Shown one piece after another: positions 53,775-62,959 of a DNA stretch of 64,000 bases. The position numbers were made by a program, and so were the translations under genes. Each line of letters opens with the position of its first letter. Position 1 is the stretch's first letter. Under the pieces are notes generated by a model, which saw only the letters and a program-made list of their open reading frames with translations, searched no databases and was not told the origin of the DNA. Origin of the DNA: Candidatus Heimdallarchaeota archaeon (GTDB lineage Archaea > Asgardarchaeota > Heimdallarchaeia > Heimdallarchaeales > Kariarchaeaceae); NCBI GenBank assembly GCA_026702845.1, contig JADCLS010000014.1:62001-126000 (forward strand), in the 5' to 3' direction.

Positions 53775-54464
53775 TCATTTTTGACTATCCAGTGGATACT
53801 GTTTCTCAAGGTTATCGATGAGATATATTACTAATATGAGTAATTCCTGGGTGGAATCTTCTGTACGACCATGAAGTATATCATTTCTGTTCATTCTGAA
53901 ATCATGAAGTATATCTGCTTGATCTTTGGTAATAATTGAATTATCCTTGCATTGTACAATAAGCCAGAAAAGTTTCTTTCTCTCAGTTATCTCTATTTTA
54001 AGCAATCTACTCAAAAGAATTTCAAGTTTCCTGCTAAGCAAGGCATAGAGAAAGATGGTGTCGGTAAGAGTGAGTAGTTTTCCCTTCTTCACTTCATTTA
54101 CTATGTTATCATATTCGGTGATATCTAATGTTTCAGGCCTAAAAAAGGGATCTAATTTATCTCTGAGAAAATCATCTGCAATCTCAAGAATTTCAGAAGT
54201 TCTGTGAATAGTGGTTTTAACAGATGATGTGATAAGATTCTTTGTTTTGTTGAAGAATCTATTGAAATTAGATTTTGCATTATACAGAAAAGCTTCTAGG
54301 TTGAATTCATTGACTTTTTGTTTTGTATCTTCTACTTTCTCCTTTGTTTTTATCTTACCTGTATGCATGGCATCTTTTGATTTAGAACGAGTTTCCCTCA
54401 TCAATTCCAAGAAATCATTATACAATTTTGATTCACTGAATAAAGATTTTTGAGAATCACCCAT
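53775..54464 (-). CDS. HEPN-domain protein (candidate ribonuclease)
   Basis: The 229-residue product has a charged helical N-terminal half (residues 1-130) and a C-terminal helical domain with RMNRNDILHG, in which Arg193 and His198 make the R-x4-6-H motif of catalytic HEPN ribonucleases. HEPN RNases act in toxin-antitoxin and anti-phage systems. I chose the ATG at 54464 (MGDSQK), since the extra 33 residues of the longer frame look non-coding. It is divergent from the HNH nuclease gene and in line with the glycine-rich and CARF genes. Confidence 0.65.
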   Translation of the reverse strand: MGDSQKSLFSESKLYNDFLELMRETRSKSKDAMHTGKIKTKEKVEDTKQKVNEFNLEAFLYNAKSNFNRFFNKTKNLITSSVKTTIHRTSEILEIADDFLRDKLDPFFRPETLDITEYDNIVNEVKKGKLLTLTDTIFLYALLSRKLEILLSRLLKIEITERKKLFWLIVQCKDNSIITKDQADILHDFRMNRNDILHGRTEDSTQELLILVIYLIDNLEKQYPLDSQK

Positions 54465-54633
54465 AGTAGAATCTGTCACTAGATGTATCAAATAGATAAT
54501 ATTAGTAAGATTTTCCTCGAGATGGCGATGAATTATCTCTATTCTAAGAAAAAATGTTGTCAAACATTTGATTCTATGCTGATTTTGAGAATTGAGACAA
54601 TATGTTTAACTCATTGCCAGCTACTGTCATTAT

Positions 54634-55635
54634 ATGAGCTTTTCCGAGACTATAACAAAAGAAATTGATATTTTCAATAAGGCAAGACTACGTATAATTG
54701 AAAGAGCTGCAAAAGAAATTATTCGCAATTTCGATGATATTCAATCGAGAAAGCAATATGAAGGATTTTTATATCCATTTAAACGTATAACTTCATCATC
54801 AAATAAGTTGGACAAAAATACCTATGAGGAGATCATGAAACGAATACATTTCAGGATCTTAGAATTAATATACTCAGAAGGAAGAGTAAACGATCATAAT
54901 TGGGATGGTAGAGAGGAAAAATTGAGAAAATTACTCTACCTTAGTGATAGTCAATATTTCAGAAAACCATGGAACAAAACTATATCAGCATCTGTTGCAA
55001 ATATAATTACAGGAAACCAGGGAGGAATAAAGACCCAAATTGAAACCTCACAAGATCTGATATTACTCATAGAATCTTGGCAATCAGTAGGTATGAGTCT
55101 AGATTGGGGAGCTATTGCCAAGAAAGTAAATATCAAACTCAAACAGATCGATAATGTAGAAGAACGTATAGAATTCAAAAACAAGGCCAGTCCAGTATTA
55201 GCAGCCCTTGATAAGTATGCCAACCTTGAAAACAATATCAAATTTCCCAAGAAAGCCTTCTCAAAGAAAGAAGTTAAAACACGATTAGATGCAAGAGTCC
55301 AACGAAAACGCGTTGTGGTAGATGGTAAACATCTACGTGATCATATGATGACTAGAATGTACAAAAAAATGTATGACTACAAATGTGAATTAGAAAGTGA
55401 TCACTGTGATGGCGAAATAGAGGTAAATCATAGAATCCCACTAAAATACGGTGTAAAACTAGGTGGGATTGATGCACTTGTGAATTACCAGCTCCTCTGT
55501 AGTAAACATCACAAAGAGATTGAACAGCCTGTGGTCAACAAACTGGATTCCATGCCTTCAGATTACGAGAAACTTGATTATCTCAAACAGGTATATCCAG
55601 AAGTCATTAAAATAAGCTTAACATTGAAGCATTAA
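54634..55635 (+). CDS. HNH endonuclease-like protein
   Basis: The 333-residue product has a helical N-terminal region of about 240 residues with no recognised domain, and a C-terminal HNH module: CELESDHCDG, then the VNHRIPLKYG histidine pair, ALVNYQLLC and SKHHKE (about residues 250-298), with cysteines able to bind zinc. It would be a metal-dependent DNA nuclease. It is divergent from the HEPN gene, with 169 bp between starts. Could belong to a restriction-like or mobile function; no transposase is nearby. Confidence 0.8.
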   Translation: MSFSETITKEIDIFNKARLRIIERAAKEIIRNFDDIQSRKQYEGFLYPFKRITSSSNKLDKNTYEEIMKRIHFRILELIYSEGRVNDHNWDGREEKLRKLLYLSDSQYFRKPWNKTISASVANIITGNQGGIKTQIETSQDLILLIESWQSVGMSLDWGAIAKKVNIKLKQIDNVEERIEFKNKASPVLAALDKYANLENNIKFPKKAFSKKEVKTRLDARVQRKRVVVDGKHLRDHMMTRMYKKMYDYKCELESDHCDGEIEVNHRIPLKYGVKLGGIDALVNYQLLCSKHHKEIEQPVVNKLDSMPSDYEKLDYLKQVYPEVIKISLTLKH

Positions 55636-56309
55636 TCTTTTCGAAGAATTTTGATAATAGGTAAGATGAACAGAGGGAAAATAATTGTTAGAGGATCGAT
55701 TGGTCCCCAACCGAAGTACTCATCTCCTCGACCTCCAATCAATTCCCAATTAGAATGATCCACTACAACTACACCATCATACAAACCGTATCTGCTCATT
55801 TGATATTGAATAGTATATTCTACAGTATTGTGAAGAAATAATTCTGCAAGTATTGTATTCACCTTAAATATAATTGAAAAATCAGATTCTGTTATATTTG
55901 ACTTAAAATCTTTAATTTCTTGCATATTCGTGTCAATGGACAGAATGCGATATTGAATCTGTGTGTAATTATAGATGAAATCATGCATGACTTCTAGGTA
56001 AAGATTTTCACATAGACTTTCAGGACAAGTTTCAGTATAATCAAGAATCATAATGAGTGAGTTATTGAGATACCCATCTTGCTGTAAAGCACCATAGGTA
56101 CTTAATTTCATGGTAACCTCTGAAATTTCCTCAACATAATTAGAATGATAATTAATAATATCCATTGCACTGTATGCCCCCTCACATGGTTGTATAGATC
56201 CATCTATAAAACAGTCATCAATACTATCAGAAGATCCATCCTCCCAGATGGTTCCAGCACAATTACTGATGAACATCATGGTAATCAGAAGTAGAAATAT
56301 TTTTTTCAC
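55632..56309 (-). CDS. Secreted, C-terminally membrane-anchored protein
   Basis: The 225-residue product has a signal peptide (residues 1-20), a lumenal domain with several cysteines (CFIDGSIQPC near residue 33, CPESLC near 94) and a C-terminal helix (PLTIIFPLFILPIIKIL) with a basic tail. It matches the plan, and in places the sequence (YRILSID), of the 225-residue product at 14256-14933. Its stop overlaps the HNH stop by 4 nt, convergent. Confidence 0.65.
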   Translation of the reverse strand: MKKIFLLLITMMFISNCAGTIWEDGSSDSIDDCFIDGSIQPCEGAYSAMDIINYHSNYVEEISEVTMKLSTYGALQQDGYLNNSLIMILDYTETCPESLCENLYLEVMHDFIYNYTQIQYRILSIDTNMQEIKDFKSNITESDFSIIFKVNTILAELFLHNTVEYTIQYQMSRYGLYDGVVVVDHSNWELIGGRGDEYFGWGPIDPLTIIFPLFILPIIKILRKD

Positions 56310-56409
56310 ACTAATAGTACATCCTCAAACCTATATAAAATATAACTAACGATTTCAGCTTTCATAATGCTATAATTCAAAGGACTAGATATCTTTCTTG
56401 CAAGATTCA

Positions 56410-57246
56410 CTACTCTTTAAAAATTGGAGCCATTGAAAGATAAATATGTTGTATATCGATGTCATCTTCCTTGATTTTACCCTTTGTGAGATCGTTTTCT
56501 ATTTCACTTTCAATCTCATTTTTCAATTGCTCTAACTTTTCTGCTAATTGGGAAATTTCTGTCTTTAGTCTAATGAAATGAGAAAGCTTTGAGATTTTAA
56601 CTTGCATGGGATGTGATACAAATGTACCTTTACCAAGTTTGATATTTGACAAATCCTTACCCTCGGATGCCATTTGAGCAAATTCCAGGTATTGTTGAGT
56701 TGCTAATACCTCGATATTAGAATTTAATTGGCCTCCTATAGTAAATACATTATATAAAGTTTCTTTACCATATTTCTTTATCAACATTTTGGCCTCATTA
56801 ATTGCCATATTTCTAAACTCTTCAGTAGTGACTGATTCAAGGTTTTCAATATCTATATCAAAAGAATCGTCATTTTGCTGATCTTTTAGCTTGAGCATCT
56901 GATATTTCATTGCAATAAAACCAAAAGCTGAAAGCTTATAATATTTCTTTGATCCTCGAGTTGATAAAATTTTTTCAGCATCAATCTCAATAAAAGGTCT
57001 AATTGTGACATTTAACTCATTATCAAAGTACTCTTTGACTAGGTTATCCAAATGACCAAGGGTAGTGCTTTTACTTTTGCCGATAAGATAAGCAATTCTT
57101 GATAGGTGTATAGAACCTATTGAGGAAAGAACTGTAATAATTGCATAATAACTATTTGAACTAGAAATCCTGTTAAGGTTAGCATCTAACTCTATAAAGG
57201 TATATCCCTCAAATGTTTTTGTTTCATAATTGAGTGATGATTCCAT
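56410..57246 (-). CDS. Winged-helix transcriptional regulator, probable repressor of the adjacent exporter
   Basis: The 278-residue product has a winged-helix domain (about residues 25-100; IAYLIGKSKSTTLGHLDNLV), a middle helical region and a coiled-coil stretch (TEISQLAEKLEQLKNEIE near 240). Regulators of this ArsR/PadR-like kind often control an adjacent, divergent exporter. I chose the ATG at 57246 (MESSLN); the longer frame extends into the promoter region. A palindrome at 57350-57368 is the likely operator. Confidence 0.65.
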   Translation of the reverse strand: MESSLNYETKTFEGYTFIELDANLNRISSSNSYYAIITVLSSIGSIHLSRIAYLIGKSKSTTLGHLDNLVKEYFDNELNVTIRPFIEIDAEKILSTRGSKKYYKLSAFGFIAMKYQMLKLKDQQNDDSFDIDIENLESVTTEEFRNMAINEAKMLIKKYGKETLYNVFTIGGQLNSNIEVLATQQYLEFAQMASEGKDLSNIKLGKGTFVSHPMQVKISKLSHFIRLKTEISQLAEKLEQLKNEIESEIENDLTKGKIKEDDIDIQHIYLSMAPIFKE

Positions 57247-57349
57247 ACGACATGAATAGTGCAAGATTACATAAGTGTTCGGTTTCAGAATACATTCGAA
57301 AGTGTAATAATGTTTATATATGTGGAAACCTACCATGTTAGTAAACAGA

Positions 57350-57368
57350 ACGTTCTACTATCGAACGT
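57350..57368. promoter_or_regulatory. Palindromic operator candidate
   Basis: ACGTTC and GAACGT form perfect 6-bp inverted arms separated by 7 bp, 17 bp before the exporter ATG at 57385. A TATA-like TTTATATAT at about 57313-57321 lies upstream, so the palindrome sits at or just after the predicted transcription start, a place where a bound repressor would block. Confidence 0.5.
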
Positions 57369-57384
57369 ATACGGTTGTGATACA

Positions 57385-58755
57385 ATGTCTAATTCTCAAA
57401 AAATTTCCACCCCTGATCCTGAAAATGCACCAACTAGCGTAATAAAAAACCCTGATTTTCTGAAGATTCTCTTTGGAGGATTAATATCCGATATAGGTAC
57501 ATACTTTACCTTTATTGCAATTATATTCTATACTCTGAAATTATCTTTGGAAGGCGGAATGACTGTTATTGAAGCTGGCCAGATGGTTGCACTTATAACT
57601 ATTGTACAATTAATTCCATCTATTTTAGTTGGACCTTTTGCTGGAGTAGTAGTCGATAGATTTGATCGTAAGAAAATTATGGTACTTTCTGATGTAATAG
57701 GAGGCACATCCTCTCTCGTTTTAATATTTGTAAATCAGTTATGGCAAATTTACCTGTTAACTGGAGTTTACTCTATTATCAGGGTTTTCTTTTATCCTGC
57801 AAGAGGTGCTGCATTTCCATTAATTGTCGAGAAAGAAGGATTGATGCAAGCCAATGGTATGATCCAAATAACTGCTCAGATTTCTAAGATGATAGGCCCA
57901 GCACTAGCTGGTGTGATTATTGGATTTTTGGGGTATAATACTGCATTTATAATAGATGCTATTTCATTTTACATTTCCAGTATACTGCTATTCACTATTA
58001 CTAAAAATCTGAATGTAGAGAATAAAGGTGACCCACAGCATGTTATTACTGACTTTAAACAAGGATTTACTTTATCTTTCAAAGATCCCATAATAGGATT
58101 TATCATAGTTATACTAATATTCACCATGTTGGCCATAGGGGCAATTGATCCTCTATTTGTCTTATATTTAACCCAGTATTTTGGATTAGGTGAGGCAGAT
58201 TTTGGATATATTCTCAGCCTCAGTGCAATTTCTGGATTCCTAAGTGCAATATTGATGACTACCCTCGGGAAAAACCTTAAGCGTAAAATCACTTTCATGT
58301 TACTTTCAATTGTAGTAATGGGGATCTCAATGACAATAATCGCCTATGCATCAGTATTTTCATCCATTCCCATGCTTTATCTTGGAATGATCCTTGTAGG
58401 AGTGATCAATGTTCTCTTCAGTATACCTCTCAATGCATTGGTGCAGACGATAGTCGAGCCTAAACACCTTGGTAAGGTTTCAGCATTCTTATCTACTACA
58501 ATTATTATCTCCCAACTTTCAGGAGCCGTATTATCTACTCAGTTACTTACCTGGTTCTCTATTGATGATATTTATTTTGTAGTCGGTTTTGGATTGCTTT
58601 TTATCGGGTTCCTTTCATTAATATTGGCCTATTCTCGCAATATAGAGTACTTGGCTCAAAGAAGAGAAGCTGAAAGTATGGTAGAAGGACAAGATATATC
58701 AGTTGAATATCACAAGCAACATGATAATGAAAGCTTAATAGTGTCTTCTGGATAA
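57385..58755 (+). CDS. MFS exporter (multidrug or siderophore type)
   Basis: The 456-residue product (ATG at 57385; the longer frame to 57259 runs into the promoter and operator) has 12 helices and motif A as DRFDRKKIMVLSD near residue 90, with GPFAGVVVD just before it. It resembles the MFS_3 exporters (EntS, macrolide efflux). Divergent to a winged-helix regulator gene, a common arrangement for inducible efflux. Confidence 0.85.
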   Translation: MSNSQKISTPDPENAPTSVIKNPDFLKILFGGLISDIGTYFTFIAIIFYTLKLSLEGGMTVIEAGQMVALITIVQLIPSILVGPFAGVVVDRFDRKKIMVLSDVIGGTSSLVLIFVNQLWQIYLLTGVYSIIRVFFYPARGAAFPLIVEKEGLMQANGMIQITAQISKMIGPALAGVIIGFLGYNTAFIIDAISFYISSILLFTITKNLNVENKGDPQHVITDFKQGFTLSFKDPIIGFIIVILIFTMLAIGAIDPLFVLYLTQYFGLGEADFGYILSLSAISGFLSAILMTTLGKNLKRKITFMLLSIVVMGISMTIIAYASVFSSIPMLYLGMILVGVINVLFSIPLNALVQTIVEPKHLGKVSAFLSTTIIISQLSGAVLSTQLLTWFSIDDIYFVVGFGLLFIGFLSLILAYSRNIEYLAQRREAESMVEGQDISVEYHKQHDNESLIVSSG

Positions 58756-58858
58756 ATGTATTGTGAAATTATCAAACTTGCAAGAATTACTACCTAAATA
58801 AAACTAATAATCGTGCAATTCTCAAAGTGATTTTATATGTAGTGGAAAATGATTGTCC

Positions 58859-60520
58859 ATGAATCGATGGAAAACTGTCGCTTTAATTTTCATTCTAGTA
58901 CTAAGTCCACAAACTGCAACTATGATGGGTTGGCAATGGTCTAGTATGGAAGTCATCGCAAATAATGATGAGCATGCAAATTATCCTTCTATGGCTATTG
59001 ATGATGGTGGGAATATACATGCTGTTTGGACATCAGTTAATGACGATTTTGATATTTTCTATAGTATGTGGATTAGTAAATTTCAAACATGGTCTAGCGC
59101 TTTGGTTGTGTCAACAGAGAGTACGGGGGCATCATTAGCTCCTGCAGTTGCTGTAGATATTGGGGGAAATGTACATGTTGTTTGGACTGATACTACAGAT
59201 TATTTAGGATCAGGTACTGATCAGGACCTATTTTATAAAAAGTACAATACAAATACTGATACATGGGGAACCACAGAGATTATATTTGATGCTAGAACTG
59301 GTGTCGCTGGAACTGCGGAAATCGCAAGTGATAGGTGGGGAAACGTCTATATTACTTGGGCTGATACTTCAGATTATAATGGAGCTGGAACGGACACTGA
59401 TGTGTTTCTTCAGAAATGGGTGTACGAGACTCAAAGTTGGGATGATATACTGGTTGTTTCTTCTGAAAGGACAGGCAGTTCATATAATCAAAAGATGTCC
59501 ATAGATCAACTTGGCAATGTACATATTGTTTGGAAGGATGTCTCAGATATACTTGGAGCATCCACTGATGATGATGTATTTTACAAATTCTATGATGCAC
59601 GCTCACAGGCATTAAGTGGTGTTCAGCTAGTATCAGATGAAAGCACAGGTCTTGTGGAAGGTGTGGATATTGAAGCTGATATTAATAATAATCTGCATGT
59701 AGTTTGGAATGATTATACTGATATTTATAGTGCTGGAACTGATTCAGATATATTTTATAGAGAGTACTCGTTTGAAGATCAAAGATGGGGTCCCTTGGAT
59801 ATAATATCAACCGAAATTTCAGGTACTTCACTAGATCCAACTATCACCAGCAATTCTTTGGGAGATGTTATTGTTTGTTGGCAAGAAAATTCTAATTATC
59901 TAGGCGCAGGTACTGATTGGGATATATTCGCTAAAACAAAGAAAAATACTGAAGCTTATTGGGGTATAGCTACATCTGTTCTTACAACAAATGATGGACA
60001 TTCGACCGGTCCAAAATTACTTGTAGATCAATCTGATTTTGTTCATCTTATCTTTGAAGATGGAAGTGATTATGATTCATCAGGAACGGACACAGATATC
60101 TTTCATATGTGGTATGGTGGATATCCTGATTCTCCAATTTTGAATGAAATATCAATTGAAATCCAACACCAACTAGTAGATCTCACCTGGTCATCGTCAT
60201 ATGCTGCATCAACATACCACGTTTATAGGGAAGATTCGCCAATCCATGAAATTAAAGACCTATCCCCCATAATTGAAACTAAGAATACATACTATGTAGA
60301 TGAACCAGATGAGGAAGGTGTGTATTACTATGCAATAGCCGCGGTTAATCAAGCTGGATACGCACTTTCCAATAATATCATAGTAGTTATAGGCAATTTA
60401 CCTGGATCTGATAAGACTAATGCGATTGATTCAATTATCGAGCATGAAGCAACAATTCCAGCTGCAATAGGTTCAATAATCGTTATTATCATTGCTGTGG
60501 TAGTGATCAAAAAAAGATAG
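58859..60520 (+). CDS. Surface protein with a seven-bladed propeller and fibronectin-like domain
   Basis: The 553-residue product (ATG at 58859) has a signal peptide, seven repeats of about 55-60 residues (each with a hydrophobic-His/Tyr-x-x-Trp strand such as GNIHAVW, GNVHVVW, NNLHVVW, then a Gly-Thr-Asp-x-Asp loop such as GAGTDTD), a fibronectin type III-like domain (about 420-510; LTWSSSYAASTYHVYR) and a C-terminal helix with KKR. Seven units suggest a complete propeller facing outward. Sialidase-like folds share this look, but no catalytic residues are recognised, so binding is more likely than hydrolysis. Confidence 0.75.
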   Translation: MNRWKTVALIFILVLSPQTATMMGWQWSSMEVIANNDEHANYPSMAIDDGGNIHAVWTSVNDDFDIFYSMWISKFQTWSSALVVSTESTGASLAPAVAVDIGGNVHVVWTDTTDYLGSGTDQDLFYKKYNTNTDTWGTTEIIFDARTGVAGTAEIASDRWGNVYITWADTSDYNGAGTDTDVFLQKWVYETQSWDDILVVSSERTGSSYNQKMSIDQLGNVHIVWKDVSDILGASTDDDVFYKFYDARSQALSGVQLVSDESTGLVEGVDIEADINNNLHVVWNDYTDIYSAGTDSDIFYREYSFEDQRWGPLDIISTEISGTSLDPTITSNSLGDVIVCWQENSNYLGAGTDWDIFAKTKKNTEAYWGIATSVLTTNDGHSTGPKLLVDQSDFVHLIFEDGSDYDSSGTDTDIFHMWYGGYPDSPILNEISIEIQHQLVDLTWSSSYAASTYHVYREDSPIHEIKDLSPIIETKNTYYVDEPDEEGVYYYAIAAVNQAGYALSNNIIVVIGNLPGSDKTNAIDSIIEHEATIPAAIGSIIVIIIAVVVIKKR

Positions 60521-60570
60521 CTTATCTCAATTTGTTCATAAGTTCACATAAGACAAATAATTATTAAATT

Positions 60571-61263
60571 ATGACACGTACTTCTTCAATCAACATGTTT
60601 GAACATAATAACATCAAAATCAAATGGTTGGGCCATGATAGCTTTCTCATTACTGCAAAGGGCAAGAATATCTATCTAGACCCTTATAAAATTGAAGATC
60701 AAGAATTACCTAAAGCAGATATTATTATTACATCTCATGAGCATTTTGATCATTGTAATCCTGATTCCATTAATAGTATAAGCAACGAATCAACCATTCT
60801 TATCGGTCCTACGAGTACTAAAGCACAACTTGAAGGAATTGGAAAGAAGAAAGAAGTAAAAGAATTTAATGTAGGTGATCTACTTGAGGTACACGGGATT
60901 AAAGTATCTAATATCCCAGCATATAATATTCACAGATACAGAGATCCTGAAAAGAAACAAGTATTTCATCCCAAAGAACAAGGACATATCGCACCAATCT
61001 TGAATATTGATGGAACTACAATCTATCATGCAGGAGATACTGATAAAACTCCAGAAATGGATGGATTAAAGCCCACTATTGCATTAATTCCTGTGAGTGG
61101 CACCTATGTTATGGATGTACCTGAAGCTATAGAGGCAGCTCTAGCAATTGATGCTGAAATAACAATCCCCATGCATGTAGGAAGGGGAATTGGAACACTA
61201 GAGATGGCTAAAGAATTTAAGGAAAAAATGCCAGAAAAGCGTATAGAAGTATTAGATATGTGA
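60571..61263 (+). CDS. Metallo-beta-lactamase-fold hydrolase (UlaG/UPF0173-like)
   Basis: The 230-residue product has WLGHDSFLI near residue 18, the zinc motif SHEHFDHC near 58, YHAGDTD near 150 and a late IPMHVG with the last metal ligand. This is the UPF0173 branch of the fold, of unknown substrate. An in-frame ATG eight residues in (MFEHNN) may be the true start. No close operon partner. Confidence 0.88.
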   Translation: MTRTSSINMFEHNNIKIKWLGHDSFLITAKGKNIYLDPYKIEDQELPKADIIITSHEHFDHCNPDSINSISNESTILIGPTSTKAQLEGIGKKKEVKEFNVGDLLEVHGIKVSNIPAYNIHRYRDPEKKQVFHPKEQGHIAPILNIDGTTIYHAGDTDKTPEMDGLKPTIALIPVSGTYVMDVPEAIEAALAIDAEITIPMHVGRGIGTLEMAKEFKEKMPEKRIEVLDM

Positions 61264-61356
61264 TTAATTAATAAATGCCAGTATTCTGCAAATAACAGGC
61301 ATTGAATAGATATTTACAGATTAGATTTATATTGGTGATTTTTTTAAATCAAAAAT

Positions 61357-62033
61357 ATGCAAAGGACACAACAGTATACTCCAATTGGTCAAGCAGGGAT
61401 TGCAGTTGCAATTGCGATAATTCTCACCCTTAGCCTCTTTGGTTATGCGTTTTTTATCAAGAAGACCCCAAAACAACTAATTTTGCTGTAACATTAAATT
61501 ATGGATTATCGCATGATCAGGAAATTGAAAGGGTTGAGATAGCATCTCTTTTAGAATTTAATTTTGGAGCCTTACCGAATATAGTATTACACTTCTTCTT
61601 TGTTCAAGAAAAGCCAACTGGATTTCAAATAGATGAAATGGATTTTGATATGTTGAAAGAAAGAGCATTAATTGATCAAGTAGTGACTGGAGATTCAATA
61701 ACGATCACTGCAGATGATTATCTAAATAATTACCATGGCGTTTTTTGGGTCACTTCAATTGCAAATGAATTAAAGGGATCAACTTTTGAATCATCGTATA
61801 CGATTGAGAGATCAAAATTATATCAAAGATCAGGTGCATTTATTGTAAGTATAGCCTTATATCTCATAGCTTTGGCACTTCTTCTTATTCCTGCACAAAA
61901 ACCATTGAAAACGTGGTGGCAAACAAGGAAAATCAAGGAAGAGATAGGACAGGATAAAATAAGTGATTATGATAGGCAACACAAGGATGTCTTCGAAAGT
62001 GTATTCCCAACTAAGAAAAAAGATGAGAATTAA
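61357..62033 (+). pseudogene. Two-helix membrane protein gene with an apparent -1 frameshift
   Basis: The ATG at 61357 opens a membrane helix (GIAVAIAIILTLSLFGYAFF) and runs into a stop shortly after 61470, but a different frame continues without a gap from about 61467 (KTTNFAVTLNYG...) to a stop at 62033, ending with a second membrane helix and a basic tail. One missing C in the CCCC run at about 61467-61470 would restore a single product of about 225 residues. Homopolymer context makes an assembly error as likely as a real frameshift. Function unknown. Confidence 0.6.
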
Positions 62034-62102
62034 GCCATATTTATCCAATATCGAGTAGATAAATCAATGGTGTTAAAATATTTAGGGTAAAATGTACCAC
62101 TC

Positions 62103-62798
62103 ATGAGTTCGTTAAGTACAAAAAATCAGATTGCAATACTGTTACGACTTGCCTTCCTACCACCGATTACTGTCTTATTCTTGCACGTGCCAGCTGGTGA
62201 TTACAAATGGTTGGATGCTTGGTTATTTATTATTGCACTAGAAATAATTTCAGTATCTGCAACTATTTGGTTGATGAAAAGCAATCCTGAGCTGATTGAA
62301 GAAAGACTAAAAGGTAATTTTCAAAAAGGTCAAAATAAACGTGATACAGGAATAATTCTTATACTATCTCTATTCATGTTAGCAATATTTCCAGTTGCAG
62401 GTTGGGATTACCGAAATAATTTTCTGATGTTAGGCTTGCCATTCAAAATTATAGGCTGGGTATTATTATTTCTTTCACTTCTTGTTCTTAAAAATGTGAT
62501 GCAAACAAATACCTATCTCTCTCGTTCCATTATTATTCAAGAAGAACGAAAACATAAAGTTATCGATTCAGGCCCATATAGTGTTGTAAGGCACCCAATG
62601 TACTCTGCTGTGGTTATAATGACAGTTGCCATTTCATTGCTACTAGGTTCTGCTCTATCTCTTATCCCTGGAATCATCTCATTAATTTTCCTCTATATTA
62701 GGGCAATATCAGAGGAAAAATTACTTGAAGAACAACTTGATGGGTACAAATCATATAAGGACAAAGTTAGAAAAAGAATTGTTCCCTATCTTCTTTAA
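62103..62798 (+). CDS. Isoprenylcysteine carboxyl methyltransferase-like membrane methyltransferase
   Basis: The 231-residue product has about five to six helices and the ICMT/PEMT-family signature GPYSVVRHPMYSA near residue 156, then a C-terminal ISEEKLLEEQL...YKSYKDKVRKRI, matching ICMT-like cytosolic segments that bind S-adenosylmethionine. Prokaryotic members methylate lipids or small molecules in many cases; archaeal substrates are unknown. Confidence 0.82.
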   Translation: MSSLSTKNQIAILLRLAFLPPITVLFLHVPAGDYKWLDAWLFIIALEIISVSATIWLMKSNPELIEERLKGNFQKGQNKRDTGIILILSLFMLAIFPVAGWDYRNNFLMLGLPFKIIGWVLLFLSLLVLKNVMQTNTYLSRSIIIQEERKHKVIDSGPYSVVRHPMYSAVVIMTVAISLLLGSALSLIPGIISLIFLYIRAISEEKLLEEQLDGYKSYKDKVRKRIVPYLL

Positions 62799-62959
62799 AG
62801 TAGAATAATGACATATTCTAAATATGAAATATAAAAACCGCATTTATTATAAGTTGGAATAAATATAAAGAATATTTATTATTTTTTTAACTTCTTTTGG
62901 CCTTAAAAAAAGATAGATATTTATGTAGAGAATGATATATGTTATACTAGATACCAAGT

